A stretch of DNA of 64,000 nucleotides from RGIG1681 sp045650505 (GCA_045650505.1 JAZRRE010000010.1:19057-83056); one strand, 5' to 3'. Counted from the stretch's first letter, positions 7,326 to 16,427 are shown. A program made the numbers and translations. The notes: a model not told the origin generated them from the letters alone.

Positions 7326-10300
7326 ATGAAAAAAATTAAGTTTAAAAATAAAATAATATCGCTTGCTGGTGCTTTTGTTATGCTTTTTGCAGTTATGGCA
7401 TCTGTTTTTTCTTTTGCAGGCACAAATAAAAATGTAAAAAATCAAGCAGATAACTTGGCGTATGCGGCTTATACAGAAGATGATTTTAAAACACAAGCAG
7501 ATGATTTGATTGCTGATATTGGCAGCAAAAATACAAATGTTTATGCCACTGAATATTCGCTTAAAGAGGATTATCCAATTCTCGCTGAAAATCAAACAAC
7601 TTCAAATTTATGTTGGGCGTATTCTGGACTCAAAGTGTTGGAAACAACTTTAATGCTTAAAACAAGCGAATATTATAACTTTTCAGAAATGGCAGTTGCT
7701 TATTTTGCTTACCTTGGCAAATTGAGTTCAACAATTGATTCTTTTGGTTCGTTTAGAAAACTTGATGAAACAATCAAAACAATGGGTATTGTGAATGAAT
7801 CAGATTTTTCAAATGATAATTATAAAAAAATTAATGAAACAAATCATACACAGTTTTCAGAAGTTTCAAAATTTGCTGACAAAAATTTGCCACAAGCAGT
7901 TAGTCCAATTTATTTGTCTAGAAACAACAATTTCAAAACTTCAAACAATCAAGAAAATATCATTAAGTATTACATAAAAAACATTGGTGCACTTAATATT
8001 GCTCTTCCAAAGGGGAGTATGTTTAGACAAGACCAATATACAAGTGATTGGGTGTTTGTTTATAATGTAACTTCTCAATATGAGGGAAGAAATCTTAATG
8101 AAAACCACGCAGTTTGTTTGATTGGTTGGAATGAAACCGGTTTTATTGGTCTTAACAGTTGGGGTGTTAATGTTACTGAATCTTATGAAGAAGTTGTTAT
8201 TCCTTATGATGTTATGAATAAGTATTATCGCGGAGAAATTTTGTTTGAGGGTTCTCAAAATATAGATTGGCTTTGCGGTTATAATTATGAAGGAAATGAA
8301 AATGTTGAAATTCAATCAACATCAGCAGATTCTTTCTCAACTGAAATTTTAGAGAAATCAAACAATTATTTAAAAAATGTTTTCTTGACAACAGAACAAA
8401 TTTCAATGGCATTTAAAGTTAAAAATGTTACAAATTTCGAAACTGTTTATTTAAACATTTATAAAACAGGTGAAGATGTTACTTCATATTTCACAATTTC
8501 TTATGATGATGCAAATTCGCTTGTGAATGTTTCATTCACTCCAAAGAACTCTAACTTTGGTTCACAAGCTATTCTCTTTGCTGGTGGAAGTTATGCACTT
8601 CATTTTTATGAAGATGTTAATATGATAGCTTCAAAGAGTATCACAATTTATACAGGTTCGGAAGTTTCATATATTGAGTTCAAAAACTCAACTTCTGGTT
8701 CAAGTGACCCTGTTTATTATTCAGCAATGAACACAATTGCGACTGATGACAGAACAGAAACACAATATATTTATTATGAAAATTCTTACACAATAAATAT
8801 GTATTTAACAGACATTGGAAAACTTTCAAGAATGAAAGGTGAACTTCCTGTTGATCAGCTTGTTAGAATTATGGGTTTTATGGTTTATGATGAAACCACA
8901 GGTGAGTTTGTTACTGATACAAACAACAACTATTTAACTTGTGAAGGAAATCTTTCTTCAACAGGAAACTGTTATACTTTCCGCCTTCGTTATTTAACTG
9001 AAGATTATGCTGGAAAGCTTGTTAAATTTAAAATTTATATTCGTTCACCATATTATCCCGATGTGTGTTTCAAGCCATTTGATTTGATGTATTATGTGAG
9101 TGGAACACCAGATGTTACTGCTTCAAACAATGCATATAAAATCAACTATGTGCTTGATGGTGGAAAAAATAATTCACAAAATGTTGATATTTATCCGCAA
9201 TATACAAAAGACTCAATGACTGACTTTACTTTGAAAGAAGCAGAAAAAGTTGGTTATGTGTTTGATGGTTGGTATAAAGATTCAGATTTTACAACAGAAA
9301 TTACAAAACTTGATGCAAACACAAGTGGAGATATTTCACTTTATGCAAAGTGGATTTATAACAACACCGCTTACTATTCAACACAGTTAGAAGTTGACAA
9401 AATTTATGATTATAACGATAATGAAAAAGATTTGTCGGGTTTAAATCTTGAAACTTCTGCAGAACTTGTTTATGGTGAATCAATTAAGCTTAAAGCAACA
9501 TTTTCAATTGAAGATGCACTTAAATCTGAAACATTTACATTTAAATATTATTTCTACATAAATGGCGAACTTATTAAAGAAATAAGTCTGCTTGGTGCAG
9601 CGGATATGGGAAATGTGCTTTCAACATATTATGCTGAACTTGGTGGTGTTAATGATGCAAAATTGGCATTCCCAAATTTAACAGTTGGAAATTATCAAAT
9701 TGAACTTGTTGCAGCTGTTGTTATTAGACATAAATTTAGCATTAATCAAACACAAAACTATATGGTTTCTGTTAAACCTAAAGAGGTTGGTGTGGTTTAT
9801 GATGCAAATGCTTCAATCTTTACTTATGATGCAAATGCACATATGCCTTCAGCTGTATTCAATGGTTATTATGCAGAAGATGCAAGTGATTTTGCAGTGC
9901 TTACATTTAATGGTTCAGCACAAACTGATGCTGGTGAGTATGCTTATTATGTTCAAGATATCACAAATGCAAATTATATTTTAAATGTAGAAGATAAGGC
10001 TCACGAATATTGGCTTTATATTAATAAAAAATCACTAACAATCAATTGGCCGGTTAAAGAAGTTTTCTATAATGGAAAAATGCAAAAACCAACCTGTGAA
10101 ATTGAGGGGCTTATTGGAACAGATAGAGCGTCAATCACTCTTGATAAAGAAGGTTTCATCGATGCGGGAACTTATCAATTTATTGCAAAAACTGTAACAA
10201 ACAGCAACTATTCAATTGTTGAAAATCAGCCTGTTGATTTCAAAATTAAACAAGCACCTATTGTGGTTAAGTTTGATGATGTTGAAGAAAGAGCAAGAAG

Positions 10301-10778
10301 CTCACCAGCTTATAGAACTCAAATCACATTCAAAGTTGAAGGTAAGCTTTATGACCCAATTGAATCTCTTGGAATTTCAACTTATTCAGCGGGGCTCACT
10401 GAAACTGAAAGTGGAGAATATAGTATAACAGGAACTTATAATAAAAACACTTCAAACTATGATATTAGTTTCATTCCTGGAAACTATGTTCTTACAGGTT
10501 ATTACTATGTTTATTATGCGCTTCCAAATGGTGAAATTGCAGAAGAACGTGTTAATTATGGTGAAAAACCTGTTGGTGTAACCGAAGATATGATTAAGCT
10601 TAAAAAATTCCAAAAGCTTGTTTTAAGCACAAATCTTGAAGAAACCGGTGATGATATTTACGTTACCGTTACCGTGGAAGACTATTCTTGGTATGTGATT
10701 ATTGGTGGAGTTATTGTTGGCTTTATTGTGATTTATTGGTTTGCAACCAGAAAACAAAGAAGAAATAAAGTTAGGTAA
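7326..10778 (+). CDS. Cell-surface papain-like (C1) cysteine protease with InlB/MBG-type repeats and C-terminal membrane anchor
   Basis: 1150 aa. A Lys-rich start and a hydrophobic stretch to about residue 35 form a signal peptide or N-terminal anchor. The protease domain has the full triad: C96 in LCWAYSG, H261 in ENHAVCLIGW, N277 in LNSWG. A Listeria-Bacteroides (InlB B) repeat with GYVFDGWYKD and ISLYAKW follows at about 603-678, then two or three MBG-like beta domains (about 810-990). It ends in a TM helix (about 1122-1141) and a basic tail; no LPXTG sortase motif is seen. It therefore probably faces outward with both ends near the membrane. ATG 7320 is an alternative start. Confidence 0.9.
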   Translation: MKKIKFKNKIISLAGAFVMLFAVMASVFSFAGTNKNVKNQADNLAYAAYTEDDFKTQADDLIADIGSKNTNVYATEYSLKEDYPILAENQTTSNLCWAYSGLKVLETTLMLKTSEYYNFSEMAVAYFAYLGKLSSTIDSFGSFRKLDETIKTMGIVNESDFSNDNYKKINETNHTQFSEVSKFADKNLPQAVSPIYLSRNNNFKTSNNQENIIKYYIKNIGALNIALPKGSMFRQDQYTSDWVFVYNVTSQYEGRNLNENHAVCLIGWNETGFIGLNSWGVNVTESYEEVVIPYDVMNKYYRGEILFEGSQNIDWLCGYNYEGNENVEIQSTSADSFSTEILEKSNNYLKNVFLTTEQISMAFKVKNVTNFETVYLNIYKTGEDVTSYFTISYDDANSLVNVSFTPKNSNFGSQAILFAGGSYALHFYEDVNMIASKSITIYTGSEVSYIEFKNSTSGSSDPVYYSAMNTIATDDRTETQYIYYENSYTINMYLTDIGKLSRMKGELPVDQLVRIMGFMVYDETTGEFVTDTNNNYLTCEGNLSSTGNCYTFRLRYLTEDYAGKLVKFKIYIRSPYYPDVCFKPFDLMYYVSGTPDVTASNNAYKINYVLDGGKNNSQNVDIYPQYTKDSMTDFTLKEAEKVGYVFDGWYKDSDFTTEITKLDANTSGDISLYAKWIYNNTAYYSTQLEVDKIYDYNDNEKDLSGLNLETSAELVYGESIKLKATFSIEDALKSETFTFKYYFYINGELIKEISLLGAADMGNVLSTYYAELGGVNDAKLAFPNLTVGNYQIELVAAVVIRHKFSINQTQNYMVSVKPKEVGVVYDANASIFTYDANAHMPSAVFNGYYAEDASDFAVLTFNGSAQTDAGEYAYYVQDITNANYILNVEDKAHEYWLYINKKSLTINWPVKEVFYNGKMQKPTCEIEGLIGTDRASITLDKEGFIDAGTYQFIAKTVTNSNYSIVENQPVDFKIKQAPIVVKFDDVEERARSSPAYRTQITFKVEGKLYDPIESLGISTYSAGLTETESGEYSITGTYNKNTSNYDISFIPGNYVLTGYYYVYYALPNGEIAEERVNYGEKPVGVTEDMIKLKKFQKLVLSTNLEETGDDIYVTVTVEDYSWYVIIGGVIVGFIVIYWFATRKQRRNKVR

Positions 10779-10785
10779 AATAAAA

Positions 10786-10815
10786 AATCATCACAATTTG
10801 TGGTGATTTTTTTGT
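10786..10815 (+). terminator. Terminator of the protease gene
   Basis: Stem TCATCACA/TGTGGTGA (one GU pair) followed by seven T. Confidence 0.75.
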
Positions 10816-10832
10816 TTTTAGTCAATCTTTTA

Positions 10833-10860
10833 TTGAAAATTTAAAATATTGTGTTATAAT
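10833..10860 (+). promoter_or_regulatory. Promoter of asnS
   Basis: TTGAAA (10833-10838), 16 bp, TATAAT (10855-10860). The leader is only about 20 nt, too short for a T-box. Confidence 0.7.
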
Positions 10861-10887
10861 AAATTTATCTTTAATTTAGAGGTTTTT

Positions 10888-12270
10888 ATGGAAAAATTAG
10901 ATATTAAAAAGATTTATGATAATCCAGCAGAATTTGAAGGAAAAACTGTTAAACTTGCTGGTTGGGTTAAGTCAGCAAGAGGCGGAAAGTCTTTTGGTTT
11001 TATTGACCTTAATGATGGTTCTTGTTTTAAGGGAATTCAAGTTGTTTTTGATGCAGATAAAATTTCAAACTTTGATGAAGTTTCAAAACTTAACACAGGT
11101 TCAAGTGTGACAGCAGAGGGAACTTTAATATTAACACCAGAAGCTCGTCAACCATTTGAAGTTCAAGCAACTGCTGTTAACATTTTGTCAGCAACAGACA
11201 GTGAATATCCACTTCAAAAAAAGAAAATGACTCTTGAATTTTTGAGAGAACAAGCATATTTAAGACCAAGAACAAACACTTATTCTGCAGTGTTTAGAAT
11301 TAGAAGTGAATGCTCTTATGCAATTCACGAATTTATGCATAAAGAAGGTTTTGTTTATGTTCACACTCCAATTTTAACAAAGTCTGACTGTGAGGGTGGA
11401 AGTCAACTTTTCAAAGTTTCAACTCAAGACATTTATGCTAAAAATGCCAACTTAAATCCAGAAGATGAACTTTTTGGTGGCAAGGTTTTCCTTACACCAA
11501 CCGGTCAACTTGAAGGTGAAGCATTTGCTATGGCATTTGGCAAAATTTACACTTTTGGACCTACTTTTAGGGCTGAAAACAGCAACACAACCAGACACGC
11601 TAATGAGTTTTGGATGATGGAACCTGAAATTGCATTCTGCGACCTTAACGGGCTTATGGATTTAGAAGAAAAGATGATTAAATATGTCATTAATTATCTT
11701 CTTGAAAATTGCAGACCAGAACTTGAGTTCTGCAATAAAAATATTGACACTGGTTTGATTGAAAGACTTGAACTTATTGTGAACTCTGAATTTGGCAGAA
11801 TCACATACACTGATGCCATTGAAGAACTTAAAAAGAATAATGATAATTTTGAGTTCAAAGTTGAATGGGGTTGTGATATTGCAACAGAACACGAAAGATA
11901 TTTAAGCGAAGTTGTTTTTGGAAAGCCTGTGTTTGTAACTAACTATCCAAAAGAAATCAAAGCATTCTATATGAAGCAAGACGAAGGTGGTAAAACTGTT
12001 TCTGCTGTTGACTGTCTTGTTCCTGGAATTGGTGAACTTACTGGTGGAAGCCAAAGAGAAACAGACTATGACAAACTTGTTAACCGTATGAACGAACTTG
12101 GGCTCAAACAAGAAGATTATTGGTGGTATCTCAATCTTCGCAAGTTTGGAAGCGTTGAACACTCTGGTTTCGGCATCGGCTTTGAAAGACTTGTTATGTA
12201 TGTGACAGGTATGAGCAATATTAGAGATGTAGAGTTGTTCCCAAGAACTCCAAACAACTGCGAGTTTTAA
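10888..12270 (+). CDS. asnS: Asparaginyl-tRNA synthetase
   Basis: 460 aa, usual length. It charges tRNA-Asn in the cytoplasm. N-terminal OB-fold anticodon-binding domain (VKLAGWVKSARGGKSFGFI), class II catalytic domain with motif 2 FRAENSNTTRHANEFWMMEPE-type residues (FRAE at about 235) and motif 3 GFGIGFERLVMYVTG near the C-terminus. The start ATG 10888 has AGAGG 5 nt upstream; a longer frame begins at 10849, but the promoter -10 lies inside it. Monocistronic, with a strong nested terminator. The matching tRNA-Asn gene lies at 16574. No T-box leader is present, unlike many Bacillota asnS genes. Confidence 0.97.
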   Translation: MEKLDIKKIYDNPAEFEGKTVKLAGWVKSARGGKSFGFIDLNDGSCFKGIQVVFDADKISNFDEVSKLNTGSSVTAEGTLILTPEARQPFEVQATAVNILSATDSEYPLQKKKMTLEFLREQAYLRPRTNTYSAVFRIRSECSYAIHEFMHKEGFVYVHTPILTKSDCEGGSQLFKVSTQDIYAKNANLNPEDELFGGKVFLTPTGQLEGEAFAMAFGKIYTFGPTFRAENSNTTRHANEFWMMEPEIAFCDLNGLMDLEEKMIKYVINYLLENCRPELEFCNKNIDTGLIERLELIVNSEFGRITYTDAIEELKKNNDNFEFKVEWGCDIATEHERYLSEVVFGKPVFVTNYPKEIKAFYMKQDEGGKTVSAVDCLVPGIGELTGGSQRETDYDKLVNRMNELGLKQEDYWWYLNLRKFGSVEHSGFGIGFERLVMYVTGMSNIRDVELFPRTPNNCEF

Positions 12271-12392
12271 GTCAAAAAATAAACAAATAACTATGTCATA
12301 CAAAAAATTTGGATACAGTCATTTAGGGTTACTAAACTCCTGCATCCAAATTTTTTTATTCCTCGTTCTTTATTCATTTTTTGACTTAAAAC
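12264..12392. repeat. Nested palindromic element after asnS
   Basis: A 17-bp perfect inverted repeat (12264-12280 and 12376-12392) flanks an inner 13-bp hairpin (12302-12314 / 12344-12356) with a T tract, and inside that TTTAG/CTAAA (12322-12326 / 12332-12336). The outer arm starts within the last codons of asnS. The inner hairpin is the asnS terminator. Size and shape resemble a small MITE-like element; the region after secA is built the same way. Confidence 0.6.
12302..12357 (+). terminator. Terminator of asnS
   Basis: Long stem AAAAAATTTGGAT/ATCCAAATTTTTT, extended by CAG/CTG, ending in TTTTTTT. It also reads backward. Confidence 0.8.
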
Positions 12393-12463
12393 AGTTGCAC
12401 AACTTAAGTCTATTCTTCATCTAAATTTTGATGAAATTATGTTTAATAATAAGATAGGTTAAA

Positions 12464-12494
12464 ATAAAAACGCACTAATGTTAGTGCGTTTTTT
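12464..12494 (-). terminator. Terminator after the P-loop gene
   Basis: Perfect stem ACGCACTAA/TTAGTGCGT (12470-12478 / 12481-12489) with T-rich flanks on both strands; it follows the leftward gene ending at 12507. Confidence 0.8.
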
Positions 12495-12506
12495 GTTTTC
12501 CATTTA

Positions 12507-13244
12507 TTATTCTCCAAAGGTTTGGCAGACAAATCTGTTTGCGATATCGTTTGTTGCCTTTTTCACAGTGATTTCTTTTGGCTTTTCTGTGGCGTAAAGA
12601 GTGTCGCAATCAATAGTGTAAGAAGCAAAAGGTTCATAAGATTTTCCGCTTTCTAAATAGAGTGCATTTTCAAAGTCTTTCGCTCTGCCTTCAAGTGATG
12701 CGTAGGTTTTTCCAGGTTTCAAATAAACCACCATTCCAAAACGATTTAAAAATCTTGAAAGTCTAGATTCAACAATATCATAAGGCATATAAAGTTCTTG
12801 CGAAACATTTAATGCTTCTGCACCGGTGAGATTATAAACTGCGCCAACATCAGCCCCTGCATCTAAAATGAAAGGGGTTTTAAGCATACTCACAGCATCT
12901 TCTAAAAGGCGGGCTTTCCAATAACTCATTGCAACTTTTTTTGCTTTTGGAGTGAGTGATTTTGCATAGTTGCAGTTTGAAAGTCTTTGAACAATTGGTG
13001 AAAGTTCTTTGAAGTCAAAAGTTCTCTTATAAAATTCACCGATATCTTTAAGTTCTGTGGTTTCAACAAGGTCGTGCCATCTGCCAGCCATATCAAAAAC
13101 AATTAAATTTGTGAGCAAATCACTGCTTAAAACAAAGTTTGGCATATTTTTTTCCATAGCAAGATTTTCGCAAACAAAAGTTTTGCCAACTTGTTTTGGA
13201 CCAACCATTGCAATTGATTTTTCTAAAAGTTTTTCATTTACCAT
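12507..13244 (-). CDS. P-loop NTPase/kinase-like protein, function unknown
   Basis: 245 aa. The Walker A motif GPKQVGKTF lies at about residues 15-23, right after the N-terminus, as in small nucleotide or shikimate kinases. The rest has no family signature I can name; IVFDMAGRWHDL and FILDAGADVGAV could hold the Walker B and lid regions. No TM segment. It ends in its own terminator. The upstream sequence has a full promoter whose -10 ends 6 nt before the ATG and no ribosome binding site, so a leaderless mRNA is predicted. Confidence 0.75.
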   Translation of the reverse strand: MVNEKLLEKSIAMVGPKQVGKTFVCENLAMEKNMPNFVLSSDLLTNLIVFDMAGRWHDLVETTELKDIGEFYKRTFDFKELSPIVQRLSNCNYAKSLTPKAKKVAMSYWKARLLEDAVSMLKTPFILDAGADVGAVYNLTGAEALNVSQELYMPYDIVESRLSRFLNRFGMVVYLKPGKTYASLEGRAKDFENALYLESGKSYEPFASYTIDCDTLYATEKPKEITVKKATNDIANRFVCQTFGE

Positions 13245-13250
13245 AATTTT

Positions 13251-13279
13251 ATTTTACACCACTTTTATTTGAATTGCAA
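13251..13279 (-). promoter_or_regulatory. Leaderless promoter of the P-loop gene
   Basis: On the minus strand, TTGCAA (13274-13279), 17 bp, TAAAAT (13251-13256), then six bases and the ATG at 13244. The expected start of transcription is the A of the ATG. Confidence 0.7.
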
Positions 13280-13283
13280 CAAT

Positions 13284-13309
13284 AAAAAAGACACCCAAAA
13301 AGGTGTCTT
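13284..13309 (-). terminator. Terminator of the Sua5/YwlC gene
   Basis: Stem AAGACACC/GGTGTCTT (13288-13295 / 13302-13309) followed on the minus strand by TTTTTTATT; it overlaps the stop codon. Confidence 0.8.
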
Positions 13310-14327
13310 AAACTTCAATAATGTTAAAACCAGCAGAACGAATCAGTCTGTTATAAACAGCGAGGGAAACGCCTGTGGTTTCAGGGCATCTCACAAACAC
13401 TTGCTTTGCGTTTTCTTTGTCAAGTTCACGAAGCACCGCAAACAAGTTGTGGGCTTGTGATTTTGGGTCATCAATCTTTCCATAAGAAATTGCTGAAACA
13501 GGCATAAGTTTTTCTTCACCATCAAAACACATAACAAGAGTGTTTTCTTTTTTGTTGAGTTCAACAAATTTAACAAAGTTTTCAAGTGAGCCTTTCACAA
13601 TGGTTACTTTTGCGTTTGGGGCATAGTGTTTATATTTCATTCCGGGAGAGCGAACAATGCTGTCTGCCTTCACGCCTTCTGTTACTTCTTTTGCGACTTT
13701 GACTTCTTTGTTTAAAACTTTTTCAATGTCTTCTTTTGTAACAATTCCTGGGCGCAAGATGATAGGGGTTTCTTCAAGCACAGAAATAACGGTTGATTCA
13801 ACACCTGCGTCACTTTCGCCACCATCAATAATGAGTGGAATTTTTCCATTCATATCGGCATAAACATCACTTGCGGTTGTTGGGCTTGGCTTTCCACTTA
13901 AATTCGCACTTGGGGCAGAAAAGGGAACACCAGAGCGTGAAATAATTTCTCTTGCAATTTCGTTTGCCGGCATTCTAACACCAACACTGTCAAGCCCTGC
14001 AGAGGTTTCTTTGCAAACCTTATTTCCTTTAGGCATAATAATTGTGAGTGGACCTGGCCAAAATTTTTCTGCAAGTTTTTGTGCGTCAGCATTAAATTCA
14101 CTCACAATTCCATCAAGCATATCGATGCTTGCAATGTGAACGATTAGTGGGTTGTCGGCGGGTCTGCCTTTTGCTTCAAAAATCTTTTTGATGGCATTTC
14201 CGTTTGTTGCATCACCAGCAAGACCATAAACGGTTTCAGTTGGAACAGCAACCACTTCGCCACACTTTAAAAGTTTGCAAGCAAGATTTATGCTTTCTTC
14301 ATTTGGTTTTAATAATTTTGTTTCCAT
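13308..14327 (-). CDS. ywlC: L-threonylcarbamoyladenylate synthase (Sua5/YwlC)
   Basis: 339 aa. It makes threonylcarbamoyl-AMP from threonine, bicarbonate and ATP for the t6A37 modification of ANN-decoding tRNAs. The TsaC/YrdC domain occupies about 1-210, with VPTETVYGLAGDA, the KGRPADNPLIVH loop and SANLSGKPSPT. The interdomain SPGMKYKHYAP segment and a C-terminal Sua5 domain follow, so this is the long Sua5-type form. ATG 14327 is preferred to GTG 14333 because the promoter -10 ends 6 nt before this ATG, predicting a leaderless mRNA; no ribosome binding site is seen. Other t6A genes are not in the window. Confidence 0.95.
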   Translation of the reverse strand: METKLLKPNEESINLACKLLKCGEVVAVPTETVYGLAGDATNGNAIKKIFEAKGRPADNPLIVHIASIDMLDGIVSEFNADAQKLAEKFWPGPLTIIMPKGNKVCKETSAGLDSVGVRMPANEIAREIISRSGVPFSAPSANLSGKPSPTTASDVYADMNGKIPLIIDGGESDAGVESTVISVLEETPIILRPGIVTKEDIEKVLNKEVKVAKEVTEGVKADSIVRSPGMKYKHYAPNAKVTIVKGSLENFVKFVELNKKENTLVMCFDGEEKLMPVSAISYGKIDDPKSQAHNLFAVLRELDKENAKQVFVRCPETTGVSLAVYNRLIRSAGFNIIEV

Positions 14328-14333
14328 AAACAC

Positions 14334-14362
14334 ATTTTAGCATTATTAGTAAATTTGTTCAA
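14334..14362 (-). promoter_or_regulatory. Leaderless promoter of ywlC
   Basis: On the minus strand, TTGAAC (14357-14362), 17 bp, TAAAAT (14334-14339), six bases, ATG 14327. Confidence 0.72.
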
Positions 14363-14384
14363 TTATATTTTCACAAATAAAAAT

Positions 14385-14414
14385 AAAAAACTCACGAAAT
14401 TTCGTGAGTTTTTG
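14385..14414 (-). terminator. Terminator of mntP
   Basis: Perfect palindromic stem AACTCACGAAA/TTTCGTGAGTT with A/T tracts on both sides. Confidence 0.8.
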
Positions 14415-14426
14415 TTTTGGTTTAGT

Positions 14427-15008
14427 TTAGAAAAATAAGTGTTCAATCAAGATTTTTGCACCGATTAAAACGATTACAAGTCCACCAAGAAAAGTTGCGA
14501 TTTTTCTGTGTTTTTCACCACAGCGTTTGCCGATGAGTGCGCCAACAAAACTTAAAGAGAAAGTGAAAATTCCAATAAGTGAAACGGCTAAAACAATGTT
14601 TGTTTCAACCATTGCAAATGTTACGCCAACTGCAAGTGCATCAATGCTGGTTGCAATTGCAAGAAGAAGCATTTTTGAAATTGATAAATCATTTTTATCT
14701 TCTTCGTTGTCATCTGCTTCAAGTGGAAGTTCTTTCTTTGAAAGAGCTTCAATAATCATTTTTCCACCAATGAAGAGAAGAAGCACAAATGCAATCCAAT
14801 GGTCGAATCGTTCAATCATTTCAGAAAACACGCTTCCAATAAGGAAACCGATTAGTGGCATTATCATTTGAAATAAACTAAACCAGATTCCGCAAAGTAG
14901 GGCAGTTTTTCGTGTTTTGCATGGGCACGATAATCCTTTGCAAACTGAAACTGCAAATGCGTCCATTGACACGCCAACAGCAATAATAAGTAGTTCTAAA
15001 ATTCCCAT
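14427..15008 (-). CDS. mntP: Manganese efflux pump MntP
   Basis: 193 aa, normal for the family. It exports Mn2+ across the cell membrane. Six hydrophobic helices in two repeats; the repeat signature GVSMDAFAVSVCKG near the N-terminus recurs as ATSIDALAVGVTFA in the second half, with the conserved membrane Asp in each. A charged cytoplasmic loop (LEADDNEEDKND) separates them. The start ATG 15008 has AAAGGA upstream; a longer frame reaches 15122 but lacks support. No yybP-ykoY manganese riboswitch is recognisable in the 130 bp upstream. Confidence 0.94.
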   Translation of the reverse strand: MGILELLIIAVGVSMDAFAVSVCKGLSCPCKTRKTALLCGIWFSLFQMIMPLIGFLIGSVFSEMIERFDHWIAFVLLLFIGGKMIIEALSKKELPLEADDNEEDKNDLSISKMLLLAIATSIDALAVGVTFAMVETNIVLAVSLIGIFTFSLSFVGALIGKRCGEKHRKIATFLGGLVIVLIGAKILIEHLFF

Positions 15009-15139
15009 AAAAATTCCTTTGTAAATTATACGATTAAAGTTTAGCAAAAATAAACAAAGAAAGCAAATTTTATTTAGCAGATTATTAAGTGTTTTTATAT
15101 TCAAAAATTGACAAATTTTCAAATTAGCAAATTTTAAGT

Positions 15140-15169
15140 TTGACTAGTTCAAAATTCGTTTGTTATACT
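15140..15169 (+). promoter_or_regulatory. Promoter of the metallophosphoesterase gene
   Basis: TTGACT (15140-15145), 18 bp, TATACT (15164-15169). Confidence 0.65.
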
Positions 15170-15190
15170 TTTGTTAGAGTAGGGGGATTT

Positions 15191-16033
15191 ATGGCAAGAA
15201 TTGCAGTAATTTCAGATATTCACGCTAATTTAGAGTCACTTAAAAGTGTTTTAGATGACATAAAGAAACAAAATATTGACCAGATTATTTGCCTTGGTGA
15301 TATTATTGGCAAAGGTGTTAATGCGCATGAATGTATTAAGCTTGTTCGAAAGCACGCTGACATTGTGATTATGGGCAATGTTGATGAGCGTTTTTGCGAA
15401 AACCCTGAAGAGTTTAAAGATGACAAACTTGAACATATGAGAATCTCTTTTAATCAGTCACTTATGACCGCCGAAGATATGGATTATCTTCGAAGTTTGC
15501 CTTATTCAACAGAGTTTTATTTGTCTGGCAATTTGGTTAGAATGTATCATTCAAACCCTAAATCGTTTAAAATTAACATAAACCATTTTGACACAAACTT
15601 TAAAAAGAAACTTAAAATGTTTGAACCGGGAGAGTTCACCATTTCAAACAAAATTGCTGACCTTGTTGTGTTTGGGCATTTGCATTATCAGTTTATGGAA
15701 AAGTTTTATAACCGAACACTTGTCAACTGTGGAAGTGTGGGAAATTCTGGCTGTTTGATTCACGATGAAAAATATAACGCAGAGCCTCGTGAAATTGTGC
15801 AAGCGCATTATTTGATTTTAGAAGGCGAACTTGACAGTGAAGATAAAAGTGATGAGTTAAGCATCATTTTTAGAAGTGTTAATTATGACATTGAAAAAGA
15901 ACTTGAATCAGGGCTTAATAACCCTGAATTTGAAGATTATGAAAAAGAACTCAAAAAGGCAAGATATCGTTATATTCAAAGAGAAAAAGAAACCCTTAAA
16001 ACATTTGGCTATAAGTTTGAAGATGAAAATTAA
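15191..16033 (+). CDS. Calcineurin-like metallophosphoesterase
   Basis: 280 aa, soluble. Metal-binding signatures are in order: SDIHAN (D-x-H) at the N-terminus, GDIIGKG, GNVDE (GNxD/E), YHSNPK, and GHLHYQF (GHxH) with NCGSVGN after it. This is the YfcE/diadenosine-phosphatase-like branch, which uses two metals to hydrolyse phosphodiesters; the substrate is not predictable. The C-terminal 90 residues are charged and helical (about 60 residues after the GHxH core have no match I recognise). The start is the ATG after AGGGGG; an upstream extension to 15140 overlaps the promoter. Confidence 0.88.
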   Translation: MARIAVISDIHANLESLKSVLDDIKKQNIDQIICLGDIIGKGVNAHECIKLVRKHADIVIMGNVDERFCENPEEFKDDKLEHMRISFNQSLMTAEDMDYLRSLPYSTEFYLSGNLVRMYHSNPKSFKININHFDTNFKKKLKMFEPGEFTISNKIADLVVFGHLHYQFMEKFYNRTLVNCGSVGNSGCLIHDEKYNAEPREIVQAHYLILEGELDSEDKSDELSIIFRSVNYDIEKELESGLNNPEFEDYEKELKKARYRYIQREKETLKTFGYKFEDEN

Positions 16034-16061
16034 AAAGACGGAAAACTTCCGTCTTTTTTTT
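16033..16061. terminator. Bidirectional terminator
   Basis: Stem AAAGACGGAA/TTCCGTCTTT with AAAAA and TTTTTTTT flanks, between two convergent genes. Confidence 0.8.
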
Positions 16062-16063
16062 GT

Positions 16064-16372
16064 TTAGCAGTAGCCGTCTTGACCTGGTTTGCTTGGGTCA
16101 GAGTAAAGATTTTTATATGTGTTTAAATTTGTGAGAGTTTCTTTTTCAACTTTGTTAAATTGAGTTAAAATGTTTTCAAGCAAATCGTTAAGAGCAGTGC
16201 CTTTATAATGTGTGCTTAAAAATTCAAGTTCTGATTTGATGATTTTGTAAAGATTGAATTTGTCTTGAACTCTAAAATTATCTTTTGAAATTGAAATGAG
16301 TTGTGAAGAAACATTTACGCAAATGTTATATGCTTCAATATCTGAAAGCATTGGAATATTATTTTCGTTCAT
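16064..16372 (-). CDS. Hypothetical protein (102 aa)
   Basis: A small, mostly helical soluble protein with no motif I recognise; it ends in a GQDGYC tail with a terminal cysteine. It is convincingly expressed: the ATG has a strong AGGAGGG ribosome binding site, and TTGACA-17 bp-TATACT lies just upstream. Monocistronic, convergent with the phosphoesterase gene. Confidence 0.75.
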   Translation of the reverse strand: MNENNIPMLSDIEAYNICVNVSSQLISISKDNFRVQDKFNLYKIIKSELEFLSTHYKGTALNDLLENILTQFNKVEKETLTNLNTYKNLYSDPSKPGQDGYC

Positions 16373-16398
16373 AATATAGCCCTCCTGAATTTAGCATC

Positions 16399-16427
16399 AG
16401 TATAAGAAACGAAAAGTTTGTTGTCAA
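16399..16427 (-). promoter_or_regulatory. Promoter of the 102-aa protein gene
   Basis: On the minus strand, TTGACA (16422-16427), 17 bp, TATACT (16399-16404). Confidence 0.75.

Noticed and set aside
15009..15140. Manganese (yybP-ykoY) riboswitch before mntP
   Set aside because: The sequence is AT-rich without the conserved GGGGAGUA-type core.
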